Positions 10,531-23,127 of a stretch of 64,000 bases of DNA are shown in pieces. The notes under the pieces are model-generated. The model worked only from the letters and a program-made list of their open reading frames with translations, did not search any database and was not told the origin of the DNA. Both the position numbers and the translations under genes were made by a program. The stretch is from Hydnum rufescens UP504 (Eukaryota > Basidiomycota > Agaricomycetes > Cantharellales > Hydnaceae): assembly GCA_014904985.1 (NCBI GenBank), contig MU128918.1, forward strand, positions 62,001-126,000, in the 5' to 3' direction. Each line of letters begins with the position of its first letter. Within the stretch, counting starts at the first letter, position 1.

Positions 10531-11564
10531 ATGACTTCTGAACAGGCGACCACGGTAGACATCCTGAAGAGCGCGATCGAGGTTTTGCTCCAGACAGCAA
10601 ACGGAGCGTCGCCTTCTGATCCGTTCCGGAAAGCGCAATGGGAAATGAGTGGTGCACACGCCATGATAGTTAACGGTCTGCTGAGCCTCTACCAGGTTGG
10701 GGGTTACTTGAGCGTCAGGGTAAATTGCCTGTGTTAACGTGCCCCCCCCCCCTCCAGCAAGCGACGTCTATCTCTCCGAAGAAACAGGAGGCGTTCGTGG
10801 GTTATTGTCTGCAGTGGGTCGCTGTGAGTTCAACGCTGTCGAAAGCACGCCGTGGCCAGTCAAGTTATCTCTTCACCACGAGCAGATGATCTCGCACCAT
10901 CACCATTGGGAAGAAACGAAATACTACCCCATGTTTCGCGCCGAGTTTAACTCGGCCTCAATCGTCGCGGAGCACAAACTATTTCATGACGGTATTGCCA
11001 AGGTAGAAAATTACCTGACGTCCTGCCTTACTATCGGGGATACGTGGGGATATGGTCAAGTAGTAACTGCATCTAGAAAGAGACTTGCTGTGGATCCAAT
11101 CGCTTTCGATGGACGACACCTGCGCGATATCATCGATACGTTTGTTGTGGCTCTCCTCCAGCACGTATGTCCTTCGGAGGTTTCGAGTTTATGACTGTGC
11201 GAACTTCGTTTGGATCCTCTAACAGTTACAAAACGAGATCACCTACCTACGACCTGAAGCCATACGTGGCTCTGGAATGAATGCCGCAGAAATGGCTAGC
11301 ATTAATGATGCCACAACGAAACATTTTGCGGGCCAAGTATGTCTTTTTGGGGGAGCGGTTCCATGAGCCTAACCTGGAGGTTATCTTTATCTGATATCGT
11401 ACCCTTTAAAATTACAGCCGAAGACCACGTTGCATGTATATGCAGTGCTCCATACGCCCCCTACAAGTGACTTCCCTCCGACTCCTCCACTTCTGAAGTC
11501 CTTCTTTGTACCATATGTGCTGTATGGGTTTCATCGCCAGGCAGGCCCTCTTCCATTCTCATAG
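10531..11564 (+). CDS. Hemerythrin-like (HHE) metal-binding protein
   Basis: Five exons (10531-10695, 10758-10823, 10865-11164, 11226-11336, 11418-11564) join in frame to 262 residues with no break. The family signature is LSLHHEQMISHHHHWEETKYYPMF, shown here as HHE followed by HHHHWEE, then AEHKLFHDGI and a later helix with LQNEITYLRPEA. These His/Glu spacings are those of the hemerythrin HHE cation-binding fold, which holds a di-iron centre in characterised members. There is no signal peptide, so it should act in the cytosol. The second intron is only 41 bases (10824-10864). The substrate or ligand cannot be told from sequence; oxygen, NO or iron sensing are family possibilities. Confidence 0.8.
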
Positions 11565-12489
11565 TCTCTTCATTTCACATTGCTGATGATCATGTACTTG
11601 TGAACTGGGCGATCCCGTCTTACAGTGGTGGCAGTTCGCTCCTAGGAGAAAGTAGAGCACCTCTGGCGGCGCTTAAACTTCCATTCGTTATCCATTTTTC
11701 TGTAGGTCTGCGTCAGATCTCAAACCTATTCGTGTGCTGGGGTGTTCTGCCAGTTAATGGTTGTTCGTTTGCAATTTTGTTATTATCTGGGCCTATGGCC
11801 CGGCATTTCGGACTTGATATCCCTTCGAGGAATTCACAACCCTGGCGCACAAACCGGACCCGAGCCGACGACGCCTCATCAGGAGGGGCCATTTTAGCTC
11901 AATGTGGTCGAGCCATATTCCATGCACTGAGTCTTAGGTTGTGAAGCTTCCCCTAAAATGCATCCAAATATGTTTAGTGCTCTAGGCTCTAGGGAACGCA
12001 TCTCAAGGCGTGGGGGGGGGACATCACTGCGTCAAGCATGTCCCTAGCGATCCCTAGACTCGTGCAATTCACCCCAGTTCTAAGCCTCCCCCCCAATATC
12101 CCACTATGAATTAATTCCTGATGTAACTGCAAGAGGAATTGGTCTTTAGGGTACCAAGTAAACCACCTGTTTCTACGGGTAACCTAATCTGTTCAGAACT
12201 AACGCCACAAAGTATTACAGTAGGTGGGAAAGACGTGGGAAATGTCTTTCGTGAATGATTGTCGAGAACTGGACTTATCTGAGTAGGATTTGGCTTGTAT
12301 CGTGACCCGAGGTACCTTAATGAACTATTCAGCAAAGGATTTTTGGTTAGTATTCCTGAATTTTCTCCCGAGCCAGCCGCCTAGAGATCTTGAGACCCTT
12401 CGGTGGGTGGTGTATACGATTGAACCCGTTCTCTATTTGGGGGGAAAATGACGTTACATAATCAATGGTAACCTCAACATGGCTATGCT
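11565..12489. other. Non-coding or unassigned gap
   Basis: Small open frames are present on both strands but none has a recognisable motif or a sensible splice partner. An eight-G run lies near 12011-12018. I see no repeat structure or element here. Confidence 0.4.
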
Positions 12490-13416
12490 CTACTGTGCCG
12501 AACTTAAAGACCCCGGTGCAGGGATTGATCCGAGAGCCGCTGGCTGAATCCACTGACGTGATCTCAACTTGGCCAGAGAGTGGGTCCTTATTGCTATGTT
12601 AATCCGATTCTGGGGACATACGGTATCGTGGGCTATCGGTGAGGTCCCACACTCCGGATCGCGCTCGTAGGCGAAGGGAACCATTTCACCATTCGAATAA
12701 AAGATTCCTACCCAGCCAGGTTTGGAAATGGCCCCCAGACCTACCCCGCCCCCCGTTACGCCCAATTCTGAAACCGAGCCACAGTACGGGCACTTGAGCC
12801 ATTGGAGTGAAGAACATGCGAATGGAATTGGACACGGTTCAACCACCCTGTGGCCTACGATGGCCGCGAACGATTCCCCTCCTGCGTTAGGTTGATAGCA
12901 CAAGCATATCCAATTGTCATGTGGCAGGACAGAAGATATCACTGAAATCACTCCACAGCCCGGATCTCTACGTCTCACCTCACTTCATCGAGGAGGCTTC
13001 GGGATCCACGGTACCTGAATTATCAAGGGTCAACGGACAGCGAGGGTGCGGCTATCGGTAAAGGATCCCCAGCCGTCCCCATTCTGCCATTCTGACGTGT
13101 CTGGGGTTTCTCTGGATCCTGCACCGGTGGCATCCACACCTTGGATTTCACACCTACAAAAGTCGAGGACGTCCCTGCCTATTCTGCAGCTGGTGTAGCA
13201 CCCGATATTTCTCTCACCGTTACAATCTCTTTCCTCATTTGGAAGAATCGAATCTTCCATGTCAAGCTTCTTGGCCACTGATTTGTCTGCTGTAACACAG
13301 CATTCCCAGTGCAGGCCACATCCTGTTTTTAGAATCCGACATACGTTTTGCGACCGTGCATACCGCGCGTGTTTCCTCGGCCCCTCAATCCCGAATCCCG
13401 CGCATAATATATGCAT
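12490..13416 (-). CDS. Possible Cys-rich hypothetical protein
   Basis: Two open blocks on the minus strand, 13416-13030 and 12978-12490, are both rich in Cys and could be exons of one gene. The upstream block has GCGLHWECCVTADKS, then CNGERNIGCYTSCRIG and FCRCEIQG. The downstream one has SLQWLKCPYCGSVSELG, a CxxC pair. The paired cysteines could suit a zinc-binding or disulfide-rich product. I do not recognise a family, no splice pair was confirmed between the blocks, and the coding status is uncertain. Confidence 0.3.
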
Positions 13417-13785
13417 CTATTACCGTCAACTTTTCTGTTGTCAGGTCCAATCCGTGGGGACCAATCAGCGTGACAATGAAGGCGATGATGGTTTAGGGGT
13501 AGATTTAAAAGTTCATAATGATATAGTCCTTTTCATAATGACCTGCCCTCGGAGCCAGGTTTTATGTCAAGCTTCCTCTGCACCATGTGGCCTCCCACCA
13601 CTGATTTTTTTTAATCCCCGTATTCTCGTCTTTTGAAACAATGCCTGTCTGGTCGCTCAAGAGACTTGTCCTTCATTCATTTATAGCTGTCTCTCACGAG
13701 GGTCGATACACAGTGGCCCCCCATCTTTTCATTCCTCTGTTCATGTGCCACGCCGTGGCTCGTAGCCCAAAACAAGTCCACTACT

Positions 13786-14797
13786 ATGATCCAGAGATCG
13801 TTCGACGCCGCGGATCCATCCTATCCGTCTCAGTATCTTGGAGGACAATCAATCGGATCGGTGAGCGTGCTCTCAGCAGTCCCGCTTTCAGGCCTGATGA
13901 TAGAATCCCAGGTATGGGGGATGCACAATGTCTCCCCCCCACTCCATCCGCATATTCGACTGCCCCCGCCTTACGATCTTCATCAAGATACGATTCTCTG
14001 CTCCTCTGATGGCGTCTTTTTCCATGTTCATCGTCAACAATTGGCCGCAAGCGTTAATTCATTTGCCTCCCTTCTCATCGATCCTACGGTACACACCATA
14101 ATACTGCAAGAATCATCACCTGTTGTCAACTGCTTCCTATCACTGGTTTATGTGAGTGCAGCGCCACTATCGCTTCGTTTTTTCCTCGAGTCCTGATAGT
14201 CGGCCCCAGGGTTTTTCGTGTCGCCCCTATAGCCCCTCTTTCGGCGTCATTTCTGAGGCGTTCGACGCGGTCCTCAAATATGGCTTCTCGCTTCCCGTGC
14301 TCGTTCCACCCGAATCGGAATTATTTCAAGATCTTCTTCATGCAGCCGACTCGCATCCTCTTCGCGTATACACGCTCGCAGCCCATCATTCCTACGAAGC
14401 CCTCGCAGTGGCTGCCTCGGCCAAAACGCTCTCCATGAACATTAACGAAGTAACGGAGAGCATCGCCTCGGAAATGGGATCCCCATATCTCCTGCGCCTT
14501 ACGCACCTACACTCCGATCGCAAGGAAACGTTCAAGGAGCTCATGCACGTAGCTCCGGATTCGCATCCTCAGTCTCCGGGGTGTACTCCGGAACGGCAGA
14601 GTAGTGCGATGCGCGCATACGCCCTAGCAGCTGCGTATCTCGTATGGCAGGCGACGCCCGATGTGGGTAACGAGTGGATCGTAAGCAACTTGAGTCCCTT
14701 GCTGGAGCGCATTGACTGTCCGCTCTGCAAGCAGAATGTGCGGAGGCGTATTGATGTTGTACTCGAGGCATGGGCACGGGTCCGGTGCACCATATAG
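13786..14797 (+). CDS. BTB/POZ-domain protein
   Basis: Two exons, 13786-14151 and 14210-14797, join in phase across a 58-base intron starting GTGAGT. The BTB core DTILCSSDGVFFHVHRQQLA is followed by SFASLLID and a predicted hydrophobic ILQESSPVVNCFLSLVY. It continues after the intron with FDAVLKYGFSLPVLV. This arrangement is common in a large Agaricomycete BTB family whose members dimerise and may act as cullin-3 adaptors; the partner is unknown. The C-terminus contains repeated alpha-helical segments and a CPLCKQNVRRRI motif. The start ATG 13786 is the first in the open frame. Confidence 0.75.
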
Positions 14798-16240
14798 CAG
14801 CGCCCCGTGTATATTTTTCGTCTGTTGCTGCGTGATTGATTTTGGCCTCTTTTTCGAAATGCTTACTACGTCTCCTTGCGTGACAGGGTATTGTTAAGCA
14901 TCGTGCCTCAGGATCACTTACTGTGTGCGTCAACTGCTTCCATACACGATGGAGTATAGTGTTTTCTCCCAAGCGGCTCGGTACATGCATAGTGACGCCA
15001 CAGACGCGGTTATGCTATACCCTCATATCCGTCTCCGTCCAAGAATACAATCGTACGCGTACATTATGCGGATCTCGTGGGAACCTAGTTTCAGAATGGA
15101 GTGGAGGGGAATTCGTGTTCCTGGGTTCCTCGCGAAGCTCTCCTGGTGAGACGGCGTGCCCTGGAACATTCGCACAAGGGTCGAGCGATGCCCTAGCCAG
15201 AAAGAACCACGTCTTGCACAATGTACTGTATAAGTGTCAATCACGGAGGAGATTACGCACAGGCAAGAGATGCACCTTTGAATTCCGCCGCACGGCAATA
15301 AGACATTTTGCCTCCTGAGGCATTGCCAGAGAACGTCGGGTCGGTTCACCGCCTTTTCGTACGTTAGGCGCATCAATTACTATCATAAAACTGGTTTATG
15401 GTGACATTGGTGGGCTGTAGTTCGGACTGGCCTGTCGATCGCTGCCAAAGGCCGCTAAGATGGTTGAAGATGGGGAGCAAAGGTGGTCAGGGTACCATAG
15501 GATGATACGGAGGATAGTTTATTCGCCGATTCGGACACCACAGTGCCACAGTGCTGGCGTAGACTAAGAATAGTTTGTATACCAAAATCCAATTCTAATG
15601 TGATGGGGTGCTCCTGCCTGTCGCATCCAATTACACCGCACTATTGGTCACATTGAGGGTTGTGGCTGATTCACCCTCTAAATGGATATGACGATCCGAG
15701 CGACAAGGAAGTAATGCAGATTCCAGAGAGAATGTGGAGATATATTCTTAGTGAGATGGGCAGGAGCATCTTGTTTCAGGAATAAAGGTTTGCCTCACCT
15801 ACTAATAGAGCACATAGCCTATTTTTATACAGCGAGCTTGAAAGTCGAGCTGAGGGTGGCCACGACTTGGGACTGTGCTTGTATTGGAACGCTTTTGAGC
15901 CCCAAGGTTGGTCAGTTGCAAATGTGGGTAAGGAAAGCAAGCCCCGAAGGGGCGTACTTGACCCGAGAAACAAACGGTTCAAGGGATAGCATACAAAGAC
16001 AGCTTTTGGAAGCAGATCCACAGCAGGGACAAGAAAGACCATCCTGAGCTCTACGGTCGTAGTCGGCGCGACGGCATCCTCGAGGTGGGCAACAACAACG
16101 CATCAAGAATTGGATCCGGAGCCATGCACGTGCACTCGCTGAAAACAAGCACCCGACGACTAGTTCTTGAACTGTAAACGCTCAACGCGTCGGTGAGAAA
16201 CAAGTTTCTCCTCGTTGCACAATTTTTAGCGTTTCATTCC
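14798..16240. other. Unassigned intergenic region
   Basis: About 1.4 kb without a supportable gene. Open frames up to about 130 codons occur on both strands, but they overlap each other and show no motif. The last 100 bases or so should contain the promoter of the ELYS-like gene. Confidence 0.4.
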
Positions 16241-19200
16241 ATGGACGCGGTGAGTCCTTTCAGTGCCGGCAACGAGTCCTTGTGCGCTGACCAGCCAACA
16301 TTCCAGTCCTTCACCTCTGTGTCCGACACAAGTGCTAGCTGGTTCGAAGTCTCCTCTCAAGACTCGTTTCCTTTCTCCCCAGATGTCATCAATGACCTTT
16401 TAAAGAGACGCGAGTCTCTCCGTGGCTCGCTCTTCTTCGACCACATGCTTGTCCTTGCTGGGATAGATCTCGGTGTATTTCCCCCCTGGTCACTCGACGA
16501 CCTCACTGTCTTAGTCCAGGAGATTGATAATTGCGAGTGGCAGGACCTCCGAAAAGATTGTATGTCACCCCTCGGTTTGCTTGATCACCTGTCATTGTAA
16601 CTGATGGCTTTGGCTCTCTAGGCTTGAATTATTACGTGCTCAAATATTGGAAAGACGGCAGAGACACTCACTATGCTGCCGCTAAACTGATTTCCCCAGG
16701 TCTTACCATCCTTGCGGATGCATATTTTTACCTTGATACTGGAAATGTTGACGTGGGTTCCATTTCTTAGTTAATAACTGCTTTAGTGTGGGGGTATTCG
16801 TGGTTGACATTGGCCAAAACAGCTTGCTCTGCGTTGTCTGGTGGATCCGCGCGTTATTTCGGATTTCGTGCCAAAGATTATCTATGCATTGTCCCTCGCT
16901 TCCCCATCACATGTCACCCGTTTTATTCGTCTTGCAAAACCAGTGTTATCAGGCCCAGAAGACGAGGAATCCCTTTCCATATATATCCGTGCCCTCTGTG
17001 AGCAAAATGTGATCGAGGCATGGTTATTTACACGAACATTCCCAGAGGAACGCGAGAAAGGGGAGGACGCAAGCAAAGCACGGTTTATTTGGATGATCTT
17101 GGAGTATTGTCTCATACGTGAGTGTTCTATCTCCTCATCTATCCCCCACCACTTTCCCTTGAATCACCCGCTGATTCCACTGTATGCATAGCAAAACCTC
17201 GCCCCAAAGAACTTCAGACACTAATTACGTTCCCACTAACTTCTTATGAACAAACCGTCTTGAACACATATGTCCTCCGCCCGCCTTCCTCGCTCCCCGA
17301 ATCCTCGCTTGCAGTTCTGCAAGATCTAATCACCGTGCGGCTCGTACACCAAGGCAAATACAGCGATGCTATCGTTCTTGATAGGCTCTTTGTTAGTGAG
17401 ACTGCCGGCCGAGCAGGCGCTAGCGGGGGTGGGGAGGTGGCCAGGGCAGCGGAGAGTAGACGCGAAACATTTCGCGACCTCATGGCCGTATTGCCAGATG
17501 TCCAGCGAAGACTGTTGGAGCTCAAGCTGGATGACCCACAGCCGTCTTCGACTCAAACCCAGACGGAGGCAGCGTCTCAGCGAGACGTGAACAAGGATCT
17601 CGCTATGTCATGGGAGGACCTCGGCGGATCCATCCCATCTCTTTCCTCGTCGATAATCTCAGCTACACTACGTCGTGCCCCACCACCACCTACACCACTC
17701 TCCGCCTCAGCCGCGCTCCGCAGCGGGAAGAACCCTAAAGTGGCGGTCCTGCGCGCCTTCGCGCACGCCAATGCCGCCTCATCCTCTCGGTTGGAGGGAT
17801 CCCCGTCTCCTGCGTCGTCAGGGCTCCGTGCCTCGATGTCTAGTGCCGGCACGCGATCACGCCTGTCACAGTCATATTATGCGGAGACGCCTATAAGAAT
17901 TGCCCCCGCAGACACGCCATCGGTCAACCTCGCACAGGACCAGAACCCATTTGCCTCTCGCCCCCGCCTATCTGCGACGCCGGTACAGAATCGCTCTCGC
18001 TCATTATTCGGAGTGAACGTCTCAGCATCTCCTGCCCCAAACCCACTCTCTATTTCTTCTCGAGGGCCGTCTACTTCCGTAGTCTCGTCTTGGGACGCGT
18101 ACTCCCAGCAACCGTCAGCACAATCTGTCACATCGAATAACAGAGGCCTTTCGTCTTCGCACTTGCGGTCAACATTGTCCTCGACTTCCCAACACGTGTC
18201 CTCAACCCATACAGTATTCCAAGGGCAGGAAAAGCAACCTCCTTTACCCGATGATCAGTTTGCTGATCCCGAGCGGATATTCAAACCCTCCCGGGCGCTC
18301 CATCGAACACCCTTCGCGGGCGGGTCTAATAAGGCTGCACAGGGGCGGCCGATGGGTAACCCAGTCTTGGGACAGAGCACCATCACGCCAAGCAAGAGGC
18401 CAAGGGAAAATACCGAGTCGTTATGGCCCGCCCATTCAACAGCGTCGGGTCACGTTGGACTTAGGATGAAGGAAGGACGCGACGAGGGTGGTGGCGTTGA
18501 TGGGTATGGGGAAGCAGAGGATGATATCGAGCCGGGACATGTCATCTCTCCCTTCCCCCGCCAATTTGAATTGGTTAGGAATGGGAATGCAGACACTTCA
18601 GATCAGGAGGCCATAGACGACAGAGAGGCAGAGCTTGAGCTTACTCGTGTTGACTCGAGGGATGATTTTCCCGGCGCTTTCCCACATGATTCCACTGCCA
18701 GTACGAACGGCAGCAGAGAAGAAAGAAGCAATGCATCGGATCGCAGGGCCCTGCCAACGTGGATCTCCACGGCTCCGACACCGGCCAAGAAAGATCCTCC
18801 CCCACCGTCATTATTAAACCAACCGACGAGATCTAGCAGAACGTCCACGAGCACGAAATCGTCCGCCCAATCTCAGTCTCACACTCATCAGACGAGGCAT
18901 CCTCAAAAAGCGACCGCTTTATCATCACCTCCACCGCCATCAGCATCATCAGCCCTCCGAGTCCCCCAACAACACCAACAGCAGCAGCAGCAGCAGCACG
19001 GAAAACCATCCTCTCGCACAACATCAAAAGTGCGAGCCTCAAGTGTGGTGTCCGACACGGGGGACGACATGAACGCCACAGGCGGCCCGACTCTGCGCCG
19101 CTCCTCGCGCCTATCGGCCACGCCCGCACCGCTATCAACATCTCCAGAGCGGAAGAACAAAAAATTGCGCTCGTCAAGTTCTCCCCCCGGGCCAGCCAAA

Positions 19201-19293
19201 GCGCAGCAGCGCAAGGGTCGAGGCAGTGCCCCTCCACCGCCTACGAGACGGACGCGTCGACAGGCCTCAGTCCTCGACAACGTCGACGAGTAA
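16241..19293 (+). CDS. ELYS-like nuclear pore complex protein
   Basis: Four exons (16241-16559, 16622-16752, 16823-17117, 17192-19293) join in frame to 948 residues. The ELYS/Mel-28 helical domain is clear: SLFFDHMLVLAGI and FPPWSLDDLTVL in exon 1, LNYYVLKYWKDGRD and ILADAYFYLDTGN in exon 2, and VDPRVISDFVPKIIYAL in exon 3. In animals ELYS seeds pore assembly on chromatin; fungal members sit in the Y-complex outer ring. The long last exon is mostly disordered: Ser/Pro-rich, with a short Gln repeat near 18968-18997, and with basic clusters close to the end (about 19150-19260) that could contact DNA. That last point is inference. Introns are 62, 70 and 74 bases. Confidence 0.85.
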
Positions 19294-19506
19294 GACGAGG
19301 AAGATGATAGTATATAATAAGTAAATGAGGCCTCGAGTCACTCATGGGCACATCCATTGCTGTCCTTTTTATTTGCACCTATTTGGATTCTCGAGAGCTC
19401 TGCTTTCGCCGAACTCTACCCCGGCGTGCCAAAGGGGATATATACCGCGAGTCTTCTACAGCATACATAGGTTGTAACTAATCCATCAACTTGTTGCAGC
19501 ATTAAC

Positions 19507-22500
19507 CTATCGGAAGGGGCACAAGGAGATCAGTCGCGAACCGCAAGGGACGGGGTGCAAGACGAAACGCACCCTATCTTTAAGCTGCGTGAGATACTGA
19601 GCGTAGCTGGGAGCCTGATCTGCCCGATCTTGGATCAACGCGCTCAGAGCCCACGATCTCAAGGAGGTTCCCCATCCTCCTTGATAACGAACAAGTACGG
19701 CCTGTATACACCGCGGCGCATTTCACGTGTCTTGGCGATGACTGCATTGACACGCTGAGAGAACGAGTTTTCGAGAAGGGGGAGTGTGGCCTGCGGAGCA
19801 AAACGAACCGTGAAGTGAAAGGGTCATTTTAAGGTGAAATCGAGACACGTACTTTGCCGCCACGTAGCTCCGCGTAACTGGGCAGGTTGAAGACGTCCAT
19901 AACTAATTGGGGTACAGCATCACGACCCACCCAGAGGAAGATAGTTTGACCATCTTCAATCAAGTATAGTCCATGACGCTCAAGGCGTTCGCTGGTCAAG
20001 GGAAGAGGTGTCGGCATGATCACCCCTTGTTCTCCTATTGTCCCGACCTGAATTGAAATCAAGTTAGTGCTTGCTGCATCCGGGGAAGCAATGAGCATAT
20101 CAACCTCTGGAGGCATGGTATGCAAAGAATAAAAGCTGGGGTGGATGTAAGGAATGAGCTGCTGGCTGGGCAGAGTCGATAGCAGCGCTTGTGCGTAAGC
20201 TCTAAGATCGGGCGGGATCTGCGCGCTTTGTCTTAATCCAACCTAAAAATGCCCACGATGAATTAAAGAGCAGGCTTGGCAGGAAAAGGCACTTAGGATA
20301 TATCCACTTACGTGCTTCAGCAGACCAAGAGAGAGGATGGGCAACAGTTTCATATTATCTGCTATGGCTAGCTGAGCACTCGCCCCGCGACCAGACGCCG
20401 TCATCGACGATTTGTAGGTCCCCAGGATATCGACAAGTTTGTTCGTTATTGCATCGCGGGCATCCTCCAGCTTGTGCGTTAACGTCCGCTCTACGGCTTT
20501 GGTAGATAAAAAGGTCGCGATCGCTATTTCATCGCCAGAGGCATACAGCTCCGATAGGTTGTTCGTGGTAGGAAGCGCAAGGGTAATCACTCGGATACGT
20601 CGCTCCCCTTCGCATGATGTATACAGTACAGCCGTCTGGAAGACGGCAAACGGTGCAGTAAGACTGTCGTCAATTTGTACCTCGATCACGTAAGACTGGT
20701 CGATGGGAATGGACGGCATGGACAAGAGATCTGTTGAGCGGACAAAGAAGTTGCCATGGAAAGACGACATGCGGAGACCTGGATAATGGGGAAATATTAA
20801 TGCTAGGAAACAAATGGAAAACAAAAAAAAATAGAACCTTTGGAGGCACGAACACGGATGATCCCCTCAAATCCGATAGGGCTTGCCAACACTTCCCCAA
20901 ACTCATGAGCAAATTTTCAGTGCATCCTCTGACCGAGCAGCACTAAAAGCTGGATAATAGTACGTCTGTCCAGAGGTGTAGTGAGGGAGATGATTTAGTG
21001 TTGCAACATCCGTGTACGATGGACTGAAGAGGAACATGTCCACGGAGACTTTGTGCGCGAGAACAGTCGATAGCAAAGGACTTGTAGAATCCGTTTGCGT
21101 CTCGGAGCAAATTCGATTCCTATAATGCATCATTAAAATAAAGGTCATCCATGCATTCGCGTAACGAGCCTACCTTACTAGTTCCCAGAATCTTGGGGTC
21201 TTCCCGATTTTTGAGTGCTCCAGCCCCAAGGCTCGGTAAACTGGCGGTAAGAACAATGATTTTGCAGCCAATTGCGGTCTGGAGATGGATCCATGCGTCA
21301 GTCAAGATACGCCATATTCCGTTGAGAAAAAGACACTTGCGGTGAGCTTGAATGCAGCTTGGAGGGCAGGTCCCAAGGCACTACCAATGGCATGGGATTC
21401 CTGAAACATCTCAGGAATACGCGCCAGTAAAGCCTCCAAACCGGCCCTTGACTCCGTCAAATTAACAAGCAGATCATTTGGTTTAGGAAGGAAGACATCA
21501 TCAAGGTCGGATACAACGAGCATCGAGGATTCAGTGGAGCCCGGCTGCGCGCGCAACCGTCAAGCAAGATATCCCCATGTCAAAGAGATAGCATAAATCC
21601 TACCGATATGGAGAAAAAGTGGAGGGCAACATCAAAGCAGATAATTGCAATTTTAGTACGATCATCTCGATTTGGTAGGCGGTCCAGTGATTCGAGGATG
21701 GTTCGTGTAGCGGTCGCAACCATACCTAACGTGGCAAGGTGATGAGGCGGCGTAGATGGTCATATCAATGCCAACACAGACGTACCGGACTGTACGGCCG
21801 CGTGTGAAACGTCGATGAGGAAAGTATAAACAGGTGGTTGAGGCGGCCGAACCTGCATCACAGGTAAGATGATGAGATACTACAACACTACGGATTACTG
21901 ACCATGTACTCGGTTGGAGCAACGAAGTCAACGGCAGCGTAGTTGAGCTCCGACCGTGCCCAACGATCCGCAGGCTGATTTTTTTCTTGATCCCAGTCAA
22001 AGAGCTGTGGGACCTCATTGGACATATTGCACATGCAGCACTTCCAGCGATTGCCGCCATCGATAAACTGGACGTAGGGGTTGATATATGATCTGCAGCG
22101 TCGACACCGGGCAATGACAGTATCAGAGACGACAGGAATAGTTTCCTGGGAAAGAGGTCGGGTTCTCGAATGCAACACACAAAAAATTATCAATACAACT
22201 CACATCACCTTCCTTCAGACTACGATGAGGAGTGAGGACCAGTGCAAATGGGAGCTTGGATTTATTGAGGAGGGCGCTGGTTGCAGGGACGGCATTGAGA
22301 GTTGAGCGCATATAAGATGGATCCGCATTGGCGGAAGGATTTGGGGAGATAGAGGCATTCGGAGGCAAGCGAATCTCAGGGGAGGTCTGGCTCAATTCTC
22401 GTGGATCAGCCAACATCCCGATCAGGTTCGTAGTCACGAGGGAGAACTGGGAGAGACGGTTAGATGGAAGTATGAGTGCTGGTGTAGAGACAGGGAATCA

Positions 22501-23127
22501 CGCACAGGTCTTTGGCCATGAATAGCCATTTGTGAGAATTGATCGGCCACTTGAGCAACAGGTTGACTGCCAGTGTATGGAGGCTGGAGAGCATGTTGTT
22601 GTCCATATGAAGGTTGAGGGTGAGGGTATCCCTGAGAAAGGTCAGGAGGAGCAAAATATGGCGGTTGACCGTCAGCAGCGAGTCCGGGAGTGAACAGCTG
22701 TCCACCAGGAGCTACCCCAGCATCTGCAAATTGTGGGGAGGCTCCGAGACTCCATAATACGCCTGAGTCTGTCCAGACGCGTATTGTCTCCGTTTTGTGT
22801 GGGCTGCAGAGGTAGAGTGCGGTTGGGGTGGGGAAGCAAATTCTGCCGGCGGCATCATGTTGTGCCCTTCCTCAGGATTTGGGCCTTCGCCAGGAAGCTC
22901 CCATTGAGCCCTCCCAGTGGCACTCTCTGGGGTATACAGTGAATATTATGCAGACTGGACAATCCTGGGAAACGTATTCGCACCAATGAAAACGTAACGC
23001 TGGTGTTCGGCATTCCTGAAGGTCCGAAGGCATTGAGTGTGCATTTTCTCGATACTAGACCCACGGTCCATCGAACGCACCACTCCGCAATCCATCCTGG
23101 TGGAAGCTGCTGTGCCTGATTCGACAT
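19507..23127 (-). CDS. SEC24: COPII coat subunit Sec24 with N-terminal WW domain
   Basis: The cargo-selecting COPII subunit that acts at ER exit sites with Sec23. Reading from the start at 23127: exons 23127-23081, 23015-22984 and 22926 onward encode [21 protein letters not shown] and TGRAQWELP, a WW domain. A Pro/Gln-rich region with [17 protein letters not shown] follows. The zinc finger [14 protein letters not shown] and [14 protein letters not shown] lies at about 22100-22000. The trunk and helical domains follow, ending with the gelsolin-like [20 protein letters not shown] (about 19985-19925). Many short introns interrupt the gene. Near 19660 one base seems missing between VIKEDGEPP and [13 protein letters not shown]. 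The end is placed at the first stop after LKDRV; a final small exon is possible. Confidence 0.88.

Noticed and set aside
18833..19280. Minus-strand open frames opposite the ELYS 3' exon
   Set aside because: Low-complexity antisense of Ser/Pro and Gln codons; the plus-strand frame is continuous with the ELYS domain.
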